From Candidatus Gottesmanbacteria bacterium RBG_16_37_8 (GTDB lineage Bacteria > Patescibacteriota > Microgenomatia > 2-02-FULL-39-11), in NCBI GenBank assembly GCA_001779055.1, contig MFJA01000032.1:1-5364 (forward strand): 5,364 nucleotides of DNA, given 5' to 3'. A program made the translations under genes and the position numbers. Shown in pieces: positions 1-5,364 of the stretch (position 1 is its first letter; the number at the start of each line of letters is the position of its first letter). The notes below the pieces were generated by a model. It saw nothing but the letters and a program-made list of their open reading frames with translations, had not been told where the DNA came from and did not search any database.

Positions 1-872
1 CCCAGGTAATTGATCTTTTAAAAATTAAAAAAGGCAGTCTCTATATAGATGCTACCGTCGGTTTTGGCGGCTATGCTTTCGAAATAATAAATCGCGGCGG
101 TAAAGTATTAGGAATTGATGCTGATAAAGATGCAATTTTCTATATCAAGGAGAAAATTAATAAGTCTCCAAAAAATAATAGCTTAAAATCTGATCTAATT
201 CTTTATCAGGGAAATTATCGAAATTTAAAATTAATTGCTGCTAAGTTCAATATATTGCAGGTTTCAGGAATAATTATCGATTTAGGTCTTTCATCATACC
301 AGTTAGATAAATCGAAAAGGGGCTTTACTTATTTACAAGATGAACCTTTGGATATGAGATTTGACAAGGATTCGAATTTAAAAGCTTTAGATGTTGTCAA
401 TAAATATTCAAAGGAGGAGCTTTATGAAATATTTACAAAACATTCTGAGGAACTCTATTCTCGGTCAATTGCTGAGGCTATTGTTCGCACCCGTACCTTA
501 AAAGGTGAAATCGCAACAACCGGACAATTGACGAAGGTTATCTTGTCCGTGTTTAAAGACAGTCAGAATGTCAAAATAAATTCTGTATTAGGTAGAATTT
601 TTCAGGCAATACGTATTGAGGTTAATGGAGAATTGGAAAATATAAAAAGTGTATTACCTCAAGCTGCAGAACTATTAGATAGAAACGGACGTCTGTGTAT
701 TCTAAGCTATCATTCTTTGGAAGATAGAATAGTTAAAAATTTTATGAAAAAAGCTTCTCAAAATCGGCAAATATCGATCGTTACCAAAAAACCCGTCACA
801 GCAGATTATGGAGAAATAAAAATAAATTCCAGAAGTCGAGGTGTCAAATTAAGAGTTGCCGAAAAAATATAA
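1..872 (+). CDS. rsmH: 16S rRNA (cytosine-1402-N4)-methyltransferase RsmH, 5' partial
   Basis: RsmH (MraW) uses S-adenosylmethionine to methylate N4 of C1402 in the decoding centre of 16S rRNA. The frame is open from the left edge; the first whole codon is at base 3, giving 289 visible residues, so probably only the first 10-20 residues are missing. Seen in order: the SAM-binding loop DATVGFGGYA (visible residues 16-25), GIDAD (38-42), IIDLGLSSYQLD (about 91-102) followed by RGF, EPLDMRFD, FQAIRIEVNGELE, SYHSLEDRIVK (about nt 705-737), and the C-terminal SRGVKLRVAEK tail. All are RsmH family signatures. A TTG at 255 opens a shorter frame but is not the true start, because the SAM-binding motif lies upstream of it. 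The gene ends in TAA 8 bases before ftsL, the usual dcw order. No frameshift or missing motif was seen. Confidence 0.97.
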   Translation, partial: QVIDLLKIKKGSLYIDATVGFGGYAFEIINRGGKVLGIDADKDAIFYIKEKINKSPKNNSLKSDLILYQGNYRNLKLIAAKFNILQVSGIIIDLGLSSYQLDKSKRGFTYLQDEPLDMRFDKDSNLKALDVVNKYSKEELYEIFTKHSEELYSRSIAEAIVRTRTLKGEIATTGQLTKVILSVFKDSQNVKINSVLGRIFQAIRIEVNGELENIKSVLPQAAELLDRNGRLCILSYHSLEDRIVKNFMKKASQNRQISIVTKKPVTADYGEIKINSRSRGVKLRVAEKI

Positions 873-880
873 TTTACGTC

Positions 881-1168
881 ATGAAATTTAAGACTATTAT
901 AACTATTACCATAAGTAGCCTGTTCATTATCCTGCAAATTGTTATTGTTAATTTCGATTCAACTTCGGGGAGAGAATACGACAAGTTAACCAAAGAGGTA
1001 AAACAGCTTCAATATGAAAATGCTTTGTTTGAGCAAAAAATTGCTTCTTCATCATCCCTTATTACTCTAACTTCTAAAGCTAAATTGTTGGGATTTAATT
1101 CTCAAACATCACTGGTATCTTTTCACATTGCTCAACCTCTGGCTGCTATAGGCAATGTGCTTCAATAA
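881..1168 (+). CDS. ftsL: FtsL-like small divisome membrane protein
   Basis: This is a 95-residue bitopic membrane protein. It has a very short cytoplasmic N-terminus (MKFK), one hydrophobic segment at about residues 5-24, and then a charged, heptad-like stretch at about 32-58 (YDKLTKEVKQLQYENALFEQ) that should form an extracytoplasmic coiled coil. After this, LTSKAKLLGF resembles the conserved A-x-x-LG-[MF] motif that follows the coil in FtsL/DivIC proteins. FtsL pairs with DivIC/FtsB and activates the FtsW-FtsI septal synthase. Sequence conservation in this family is low, so the call rests on architecture plus position between rsmH and ftsI, where ftsL normally sits. ATG 881 is the only sensible start because it places the membrane segment at the N-terminus. 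No Shine-Dalgarno sequence precedes it; the sequence just upstream is TATAATTTACGTC. An alternative is a DivIC/FtsB-type paralogue. Confidence 0.8.
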   Translation: MKFKTIITITISSLFIILQIVIVNFDSTSGREYDKLTKEVKQLQYENALFEQKIASSSSLITLTSKAKLLGFNSQTSLVSFHIAQPLAAIGNVLQ

Positions 1169-1177
1169 TCTTAAAAA

Positions 1178-2857
1178 ATGGAGAGACGATTATTACTGGT
1201 TTTTTCTCTATTTTTAATCATTTCCACTCTTATAATTTTCAGATTATTTTATTGGCAGGTGCTTTCCAGCGAATCTCTAAAAGGAATAGGTCAGTTGCAG
1301 TTGGACAGGTCCCAAAAAATTAATGCCAAGCGGGGTGGAATATATACCAAAGACGAAAGTCCCTTGGTTATAAACCAGCCGGCCTTTCAAATATATGCTG
1401 AACCCTATAAAATAACTGATATAGAAATTACTTCCCAAAAACTATCCCTTTTGTTAGGAATTGATGAAGCCTCAATATCCTCCAAATTAAAAGATAATAA
1501 AATAAAATGGATCCAAATTGCTGAAAAAGTAGAATCTTCTATAGGTGATAAGATAAAAGAAATAAAACTTCAAAATATAGAATTATTAGAAGACAGTAAA
1601 AGATTTTATCCTGAAGCTTCAATGGCAGCACAAGTCCTGGGATTTGTCGGAAAGGATCATAATGGTGAAGATCAGGGGTATTTTGGTCTTGAAGGATATT
1701 ATAATGATCAGTTAAAAGGAAGAAGTGGAATTCTAAAAGAAGAAAAGGATGCTTTAGGTGATCCGATTTTAGCCGGCTCCCGTCTTATATTGCCTGCACA
1801 GGATGGTCGTGATTTATATTTAACTTTGGATAAAACTGTTCAATACACAATTGAAGAAAAACTAAAAGAAGGTATTCAAAAATACGGTGCTTCTCAAGGT
1901 ACAGTCATTGTCATGAATCCTCATACAGGCAGCATATTAGGCATGGCTTCATATCCTGCGTACGATCCTAAATATAGGCAAAGATATCCCGAAAGTTCAT
2001 ATATCAATCCGGCGATTGCTTCATCCTATGAACCCGGTTCAACTTTTAAAATTCTGGTGATGGCAGCTGCTATTAATGAAGGCAGCATTTCTCCTAAAGA
2101 TGAATATGATGAAAAAGGTCCGATTGATGTAGGTAATTACACTATTAAAACCTGGAATCAGAAGTATCATGGCTTAATTAAAATAGCTGAAATTATTCAA
2201 TATTCTTCTAACGTTGGCATGGTGTATATTCAGGAGAAATTAGGCGCAGATAAACTGATATCTTACCTGGAGAAATTAGGAATAAATAAGCTCACGGGAG
2301 TGGATTTACAGGATGAATCGACACCTCAAATGAGAGATATTAAAATGTGGTATCCAATTGACTATGCAACTGCTTCATTTGGGCAGGGAATAGCAGTTAC
2401 GCCGTTACAAATGATCAGAATGGCATCGGCAATAGCCAACGGCGGTAAATTGGTTACACCCTTTTTAGTTGATCGTATAAACGATAGACAGGGCAAATCC
2501 ATAAAAATCCAACCGAAAATTGTCTCTACGGTTTTTAAAAAAGAAACTGCTTCTATTGTGACTGAGATGATGGTCAATGCTGTCGAAAAGGGAGAAACTA
2601 AATTTTTAAAGCCTTTTGGTATTAGAATAGCAGGAAAAACCGGTACTGCTCAAATTCCTATATCCGGGCATTATGATACCGAAAAAACTATTGCCTCATT
2701 TGTCGGTTTTTTTCCGGCTGAAAATCCTCAGGTGATAATGTTAATAACTTTACGCGAGCCGACATCATCACCATGGGGATCGGAAACAGCCGCTCCTTTG
2801 TTTTTTAATATAGCCAGAGATTTGATAACCTATTACAATATTCCGGCTTCCTTCTGA
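1178..2857 (+). CDS. ftsI: Class B penicillin-binding protein, septal transpeptidase FtsI (PBP3/PBP2-like)
   Basis: FtsI is a D,D-transpeptidase that cross-links new septal peptidoglycan with FtsW. The 559-residue protein has a short cytoplasmic N-terminus and a membrane anchor at about residues 5-24. The non-catalytic PBP dimerisation domain spans about 50-220 (KRGGIY at 51-56; VLGFVGKDHNGEDQGYFGLE; a GRSGI and DALGDPI segment). The transpeptidase domain follows. Its three active-site motifs are intact: STFK with nucleophile S288 and K291, SSN at 343-345, and KTGT at 487-490. Length is close to typical FtsI (E. coli about 590 residues). No C-terminal PASTA repeats are present, which separates it from Firmicutes PBP2x/SpoVD types. 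No transglycosylase domain is present, so it is class B. The start at 1178 lies 9 bases after ftsL and puts the anchor directly after the charged MERR. No Shine-Dalgarno sequence is visible. It ends in TGA, the only non-TAA stop among the four gene ends seen besides it. An elongation-type PBP2 is possible from motifs alone, but the ftsL neighbour favours FtsI. Confidence 0.95.
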   Translation: MERRLLLVFSLFLIISTLIIFRLFYWQVLSSESLKGIGQLQLDRSQKINAKRGGIYTKDESPLVINQPAFQIYAEPYKITDIEITSQKLSLLLGIDEASISSKLKDNKIKWIQIAEKVESSIGDKIKEIKLQNIELLEDSKRFYPEASMAAQVLGFVGKDHNGEDQGYFGLEGYYNDQLKGRSGILKEEKDALGDPILAGSRLILPAQDGRDLYLTLDKTVQYTIEEKLKEGIQKYGASQGTVIVMNPHTGSILGMASYPAYDPKYRQRYPESSYINPAIASSYEPGSTFKILVMAAAINEGSISPKDEYDEKGPIDVGNYTIKTWNQKYHGLIKIAEIIQYSSNVGMVYIQEKLGADKLISYLEKLGINKLTGVDLQDESTPQMRDIKMWYPIDYATASFGQGIAVTPLQMIRMASAIANGGKLVTPFLVDRINDRQGKSIKIQPKIVSTVFKKETASIVTEMMVNAVEKGETKFLKPFGIRIAGKTGTAQIPISGHYDTEKTIASFVGFFPAENPQVIMLITLREPTSSPWGSETAAPLFFNIARDLITYYNIPASF

Positions 2858-2881
2858 CAATTTCCTCTTCTTCCCCTTAAT

Positions 2882-2911
2882 TTAACTAGGGAGATCTTAA
2901 TTTGATATAAT
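2882..2911 (+). promoter_or_regulatory. Candidate sigma70-type promoter with extended -10, upstream of murE
   Basis: The ftsI-murE gap (2858-2926) is the only non-coding stretch longer than 10 bases. It holds a perfect TATAAT at 2906-2911 preceded by TGA at 2903-2905, which is an extended -10 (TGnTATAAT). A weak -35 candidate, TTAACT (4 of 6 matches to TTGACA), lies at 2882-2887 with an 18-base spacer. Transcription would start near 2918, leaving only about 9 bases before the murE ATG at 2927. Plain TATAAT also occurs several times inside genes here (for example 1231-1236 and 5232-5237), so the extended TGn element and the intergenic position carry most of the weight. It would allow murE-pgeF-murC to be transcribed separately from rsmH-ftsL-ftsI. 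Confidence 0.5.
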
Positions 2912-2926
2912 AAACCCTCAAGAATA

Positions 2927-4180
2927 ATGCAGAGAATCAAAAATCTTTATCATTTTTTTACTGCCTTATTTTCTTCTTTTTATTTCCGTCATCCGGGAGA
3001 TAAAATGACGGTAATTGGAATAACCGGTACTGACGGCAAAACGACTACCACTCATCTTGTCTATCATATTTTGCGTACAGCCAAACTTCCCGTATCATTT
3101 GTTTCTACGGTTGAAGCCAATATCGCCGGTCAGGTTATAGATACGGGTTTTCATGTTACAACTCCCTCTCCATTTAAACTTCAGAAGCTTATTTCACTAG
3201 CATATACAAAAGGAAGCCGTTATCTTGTTTTAGAAATAACTTCTCATGCATTGGATCAGTATCGGGTATTTGGATCTTCAGTTGATATTGCTTTGATTAC
3301 TAATATATCTCATGAACATTTGGATTATCACAAAAATATGGATAATTATAGAAATAGCAAAGCAAAAATTATCCGGGATGCTAAATATGCAGTTCTAAAT
3401 AGCGATGATAAAAATTTTTCTTTCCTTAAAAGTAAAGTAAAAGGAAATCTGGTTACTTTTTCCCTGAAGAAAAAAAATAAGATAAATTATGCCGACATTC
3501 CCGCTAACCCTCATTTATTGGGTAATTATAATAAATATAATATTCTTTCTTCAATCAAGGTTGCAGAAATTTTAAATATCGATGCTAAAATCATCAAAAA
3601 AGCCATAAAAAGTTTTAAAGGAATTCCGGGCCGTTTGGAAGAAGTAAAAACTAAAAAGCATTTTAAGATATATATCGATTTTGCCCATAAGTTAAATGCC
3701 TTAAAACAGGTGCTGACTACGGTTCGCCAATTCACCCCGGGAAGAGTAATTGCTGTTTTCGGTGCAGCAGGTCTTAGAGATCATTTGAAAAGGCCGTTAA
3801 TGGGTAAAGTTGCAGGAGAATTGGCTGATATTACCGTTTTAACTGCCGAAGATCCCCGAACGGAAGATGTCAGATTAATCATTAATTCTATTGCCCGGGG
3901 ACTTCTTAGTAAAAAAGTAATCGAAATGAACAAATTTGCCGACATATCTCAATTTGTCAACGGTTTAAAGTATTTTTATAAAATCCCTGACCGACAGGAA
4001 GCAATAAATTTTGCCATCAGGAAATTAGCATCCTCCGGAGATACCGTTATTATTTGCGGAAAAGGACATGAAAAATCGATGTGTTATCAGAAAACAGAAT
4101 ATCCTTGGAATGAAAAACAGGCTGTTTTAAAAGCTCTCTATGGTCCAGTCAAAGATACTCAAGAAACAAAAATCAGTTAA
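2927..4180 (+). CDS. murE: MurE-type UDP-MurNAc-tripeptide ligase lacking the usual N-terminal domain
   Basis: MurE is a cytoplasmic ATP-dependent ligase that adds the third stem-peptide residue (meso-DAP or L-Lys) to UDP-MurNAc-L-Ala-D-Glu. Seen: P-loop GITGTDGKTTT (31-41), TTPSPFKLQKL (78-88), LEITSHALDQYR (102-113), NISHEHLDYH (126-135), the likely carbamylated lysine K145 in YRNSK, HLLGNYNKYN (196-205), PGRLEEV (234-240), DFAHKLNAL (251-259; usually DYAHTPxAL), FGAAGLRDHLKRP (278-290), EDPRTED (308-314) where DAP-type MurE has DNPR, and GKGHE (378-382). At 417 residues it is shorter than typical MurE (about 480-500). Only about 28 residues precede the P-loop, so the UDP-MurNAc-binding domain is absent, and the segment between residues 178 and 196 is also shortened. 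Residues 6-20 are hydrophobic and aromatic. The kept Arg and GKGHE Glu favour a DAP-like substrate, but this is inference. There is no in-frame start further upstream (TGA at 2903). An internal ATG at residue 27 is an alternative start. The 3' end overlaps pgeF by 41 bases. Confidence 0.85.
   Translation: MQRIKNLYHFFTALFSSFYFRHPGDKMTVIGITGTDGKTTTTHLVYHILRTAKLPVSFVSTVEANIAGQVIDTGFHVTTPSPFKLQKLISLAYTKGSRYLVLEITSHALDQYRVFGSSVDIALITNISHEHLDYHKNMDNYRNSKAKIIRDAKYAVLNSDDKNFSFLKSKVKGNLVTFSLKKKNKINYADIPANPHLLGNYNKYNILSSIKVAEILNIDAKIIKKAIKSFKGIPGRLEEVKTKKHFKIYIDFAHKLNALKQVLTTVRQFTPGRVIAVFGAAGLRDHLKRPLMGKVAGELADITVLTAEDPRTEDVRLIINSIARGLLSKKVIEMNKFADISQFVNGLKYFYKIPDRQEAINFAIRKLASSGDTVIICGKGHEKSMCYQKTEYPWNEKQAVLKALYGPVKDTQETKIS
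2995..3007 (+). promoter_or_regulatory. Shine-Dalgarno-like GGGAG before an internal ATG of murE
   Basis: GGGAG at 2995-2999 sits 5 bases upstream of an in-frame ATG at 3005 (murE Met27). This is the only start codon in the window with a Shine-Dalgarno-like element at good spacing. Starting here would give a 391-residue protein beginning MTVIGITGTDGKTT, one beta strand before the P-loop. The element also simply encodes Pro-Gly-Asp (HPGDK), so chance is quite possible, and the five assigned gene starts do not use such a motif. I kept 2927 as the start because the promoter candidate lies just before it. Confidence 0.25.
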
Positions 4181-4790
4181 ACACTTCTTTTTAAACCGGT
4201 ATGAAGGCAAGACCGGCCAATTTAGAAAGTTAATTGAAATGAGTTTTTCCTGTCAGCAGGTTCACAACAATAAAATAGCTTTTATAGGAAAGAAGACTTA
4301 TTATTCTGGAGTTGACGGTCTGATAACCGATAAAAAAGCAATTTTGACACTTAGAACCGCTGATTGTTTGCCGATTTTTATTTATTGTGAAGATAAAGGT
4401 GTCATTGCAGCCCTGCACGCCGGCTGGAAAGGTTTGATGAAAGGTATAATTATTGAATCATTTAAAAAACTTTCCCTCTTCCGGATTAAATATAACACTG
4501 TCAAAGTGGCGATCGGACCTCATATCGGTGTTTGTTGTTATGAAGTTGGAAAAGATTTAATTGATAAATTCAGTAAAAAATTAGCTTACGGCGATTTTTT
4601 TTATAAAGAAAAAGAGGATAAGTATTATTTGGATTTATCGAAAGTTGCTATTTCTCAATTAGCTGAAATAGGAATAACAAAAAGTAAAATTGATGACGTT
4701 AATATCTGCACTTCTTGTTCCAAAAGTTTTTTTTCCTACCGCCGGGATCATAAAAACGAAAGAAATTACAGTTTATTAATGATCAATTAA
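4140..4790 (+). CDS. pgeF: Peptidoglycan editing factor PgeF / YfiH multicopper-laccase-domain protein
   Basis: This belongs to the YfiH/LACC1 (DUF152) family. Members show purine nucleoside phosphorylase and adenosine deaminase activity, and in E. coli PgeF (YfiH) prevents L-Ser from replacing L-Ala at position 1 of the stem peptide. The three metal ligands are present: H42 in QQVH, C76 in TADCLP (73-78) and H93 in HAGW (93-96). Also present are IGPHIGVCCYEVG (125-137) and the C-terminal FFSYRRD (197-203) preceded by CTSC (190-193). At 216 residues it is shorter than E. coli YfiH (243). The usual TRxGG-SxxPYxSLNL-GD region before QVH is reduced to about 25 residues (HFFLNR then EGKTGQ). The start at 4140 lies inside murE; no other ATG, GTG or TTG occurs in frame before Met34, and VKHFFLNR looks like family sequence, so the 41-base overlap seems real. 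It lies 4 bases upstream of murC, which fits a wall-precursor quality-control role. The exact reaction is inferred. Confidence 0.9.
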   Translation: MVQSKILKKQKSVKHFFLNRYEGKTGQFRKLIEMSFSCQQVHNNKIAFIGKKTYYSGVDGLITDKKAILTLRTADCLPIFIYCEDKGVIAALHAGWKGLMKGIIIESFKKLSLFRIKYNTVKVAIGPHIGVCCYEVGKDLIDKFSKKLAYGDFFYKEKEDKYYLDLSKVAISQLAEIGITKSKIDDVNICTSCSKSFFSYRRDHKNERNYSLLMIN

Positions 4791-4794
4791 CCTT

Positions 4795-5364
4795 ATGACT
4801 AAACATTTCTTTAAGAAAGTTCATCTGGTTGGTATCAAAGGTGTGGCAATGACAGCTCTGGCTATTTATCTGAAAGAAAAAGGATTTAAAGTGTCCGGAT
4901 CGGATATCAAGGAAATATTTTCCACGGACAAAATTCTTGAGGAGCAAAAAATCCCTATATTGCCCGGATTTAAAGCAGAGAATATTAAAAAAGATTTAGA
5001 TTTGGTAGTCGTTACCGGAGCTCACGGTGGAGGTACAAATATTGAAGCTGTTCAGGCTAAAAAATATTCCCTAAAAACGTATATGCATGGACAGTATTTG
5101 GGAACAATTATGAATGAAAAATTTGGTATTGCCGTATCGGGTTGTCACGGAAAAACTACCACATCTTCTATGGTTGCTCTCATTCTTAAAGAAGCCGGTT
5201 TAGATCCTTCGTATGCCATTGGCACAGCTTTTATAATAAATATCGGTCCGGCAGGCCATTACGGCCGGGGGGTATTCTTCATTGCAGAAGCTGATGAATA
5301 CATGACTTGTCCGTTGACTGATAAAACACCGCGTTTCCTCTACTTGGAGCCAAAAATTGCTGTT
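4795..5364 (+). CDS. murC: UDP-N-acetylmuramate ligase, MurC/Mpl-type, 3' partial
   Basis: MurC is the cytoplasmic ATP-dependent ligase that joins L-Ala to UDP-MurNAc, the first stem-peptide step. The first 190 residues are present and the frame is open to the last base. Seen: the N-terminal Rossmann-like UDP-binding start VHLVGIKGVAMTALA (9-23; usually GIxGxGM), VSGSD (33-37), an unusual TGAHGGGTN (74-82) where MurC has a SSAIxxxN-type loop, the P-loop SGCHGKTTT (115-123; usually GTHGKTTT) and EADEY (165-169) followed by DKTPRFLYLEP. EADEY and the following DK-x-x-x-F-x-x-x-x-P layout resemble Mpl (the murein tripeptide recycling ligase) more than classical MurC, which has EADES. The dcw position after pgeF and murE favours de novo MurC. 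The ATG at 4795 lies 4 bases after the pgeF stop; no Shine-Dalgarno sequence is visible. The C-terminal domain that would help decide substrate lies outside the window. Confidence 0.85.
   Translation, partial: MTKHFFKKVHLVGIKGVAMTALAIYLKEKGFKVSGSDIKEIFSTDKILEEQKIPILPGFKAENIKKDLDLVVVTGAHGGGTNIEAVQAKKYSLKTYMHGQYLGTIMNEKFGIAVSGCHGKTTTSSMVALILKEAGLDPSYAIGTAFIINIGPAGHYGRGVFFIAEADEYMTCPLTDKTPRFLYLEPKIAV

Noticed and set aside
255..257. TTG as the start of rsmH
   Set aside because: The same frame is open back to base 3 and encodes the SAM-binding loop and GIDAD motif, so the gene starts left of the window.
868..873. Perfect TATAAT overlapping the rsmH stop codon as a promoter for ftsL
   Set aside because: No convincing -35 and no TGn extension; the bases are largely set by the Ile codon plus the TAA stop, and TATAAT recurs inside genes in this AT-rich window. 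Kept only as part of the start-signal observation.
2362..2577. Open frame of 71 codons on the - strand inside ftsI
   Set aside because: It lies fully antisense to the conserved transpeptidase domain and its translation shows no recognisable family signature.
2873..2893. Possible terminator hairpin after ftsI (CCCT pairing with AGGG)
   Set aside because: The stem is only 4 base pairs with a 10-base loop and no U-tract follows.
2855..2926. ftsI and murE lie in the same frame, separated only by two UGA codons (2855 and 2903), suggesting a fusion under a UGA-sense code
   Set aside because: No in-frame UGA occurs inside the other genes, as would be expected if UGA meant Gly or Trp, and the intervening codons encode nothing recognisable. 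A shared frame happens by chance one time in three.
3526..3735. Open frame of 69 codons on the - strand inside murE
   Set aside because: Antisense to conserved MurE motifs, with no recognisable domain or start signal.
4230..4418. Open frame of 62 codons on the - strand inside pgeF
   Set aside because: Antisense to the metal-ligand motifs of PgeF; no independent support.

Overview
The window is a compact, single-strand piece of a division and cell wall (dcw) gene cluster. All six genes are on the + strand, in the order rsmH (5' end missing), ftsL-like, ftsI, a short murE-type ligase, pgeF/yfiH, and murC (3' end missing). The DNA is AT-rich, by eye roughly 35-38% G+C from a few sampled lines. 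UGA acts as an ordinary stop. No RNA gene, mobile element, CRISPR array or notable repeat was seen.

The organism is a bacterium that makes peptidoglycan. Several traits point, as inference, to the Candidate Phyla Radiation (Patescibacteria), perhaps Microgenomates: a MurE that lacks the usual N-terminal UDP-sugar-binding domain, a MurC with Mpl-like signatures, a very short FtsL, a trimmed PgeF, no clear Shine-Dalgarno sequence at the five visible starts, and a shortened dcw order. The alternative code used by Gracilibacteria and Absconditabacteria (UGA = Gly) is not supported, because all the genes stay open without in-frame UGA.

Layout: rsmH (1-872) methylates 16S rRNA. After 8 bases comes ftsL (881-1168), a small membrane coiled-coil divisome protein. 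After 9 bases comes ftsI (1178-2857), the septal class B transpeptidase. A 69-base gap then holds the only good promoter candidate, an extended -10 just ahead of murE (2927-4180). pgeF (4140-4790) overlaps the murE end by 41 bases, and murC (4795-5364, running off the window) follows after 4 bases.

The genes fall into two groups. rsmH-ftsL-ftsI covers ribosome maturation and septal wall synthesis. murE-pgeF-murC covers cytoplasmic assembly of the stem peptide: MurC adds the first residue, PgeF is thought to remove wrongly charged first-residue products, and MurE adds the third residue. Nothing here is a clearly new system. The most interesting points are the placement of pgeF between two Mur ligases, the domain-reduced MurE, the MurC/Mpl mixture, and the translation-start signals.
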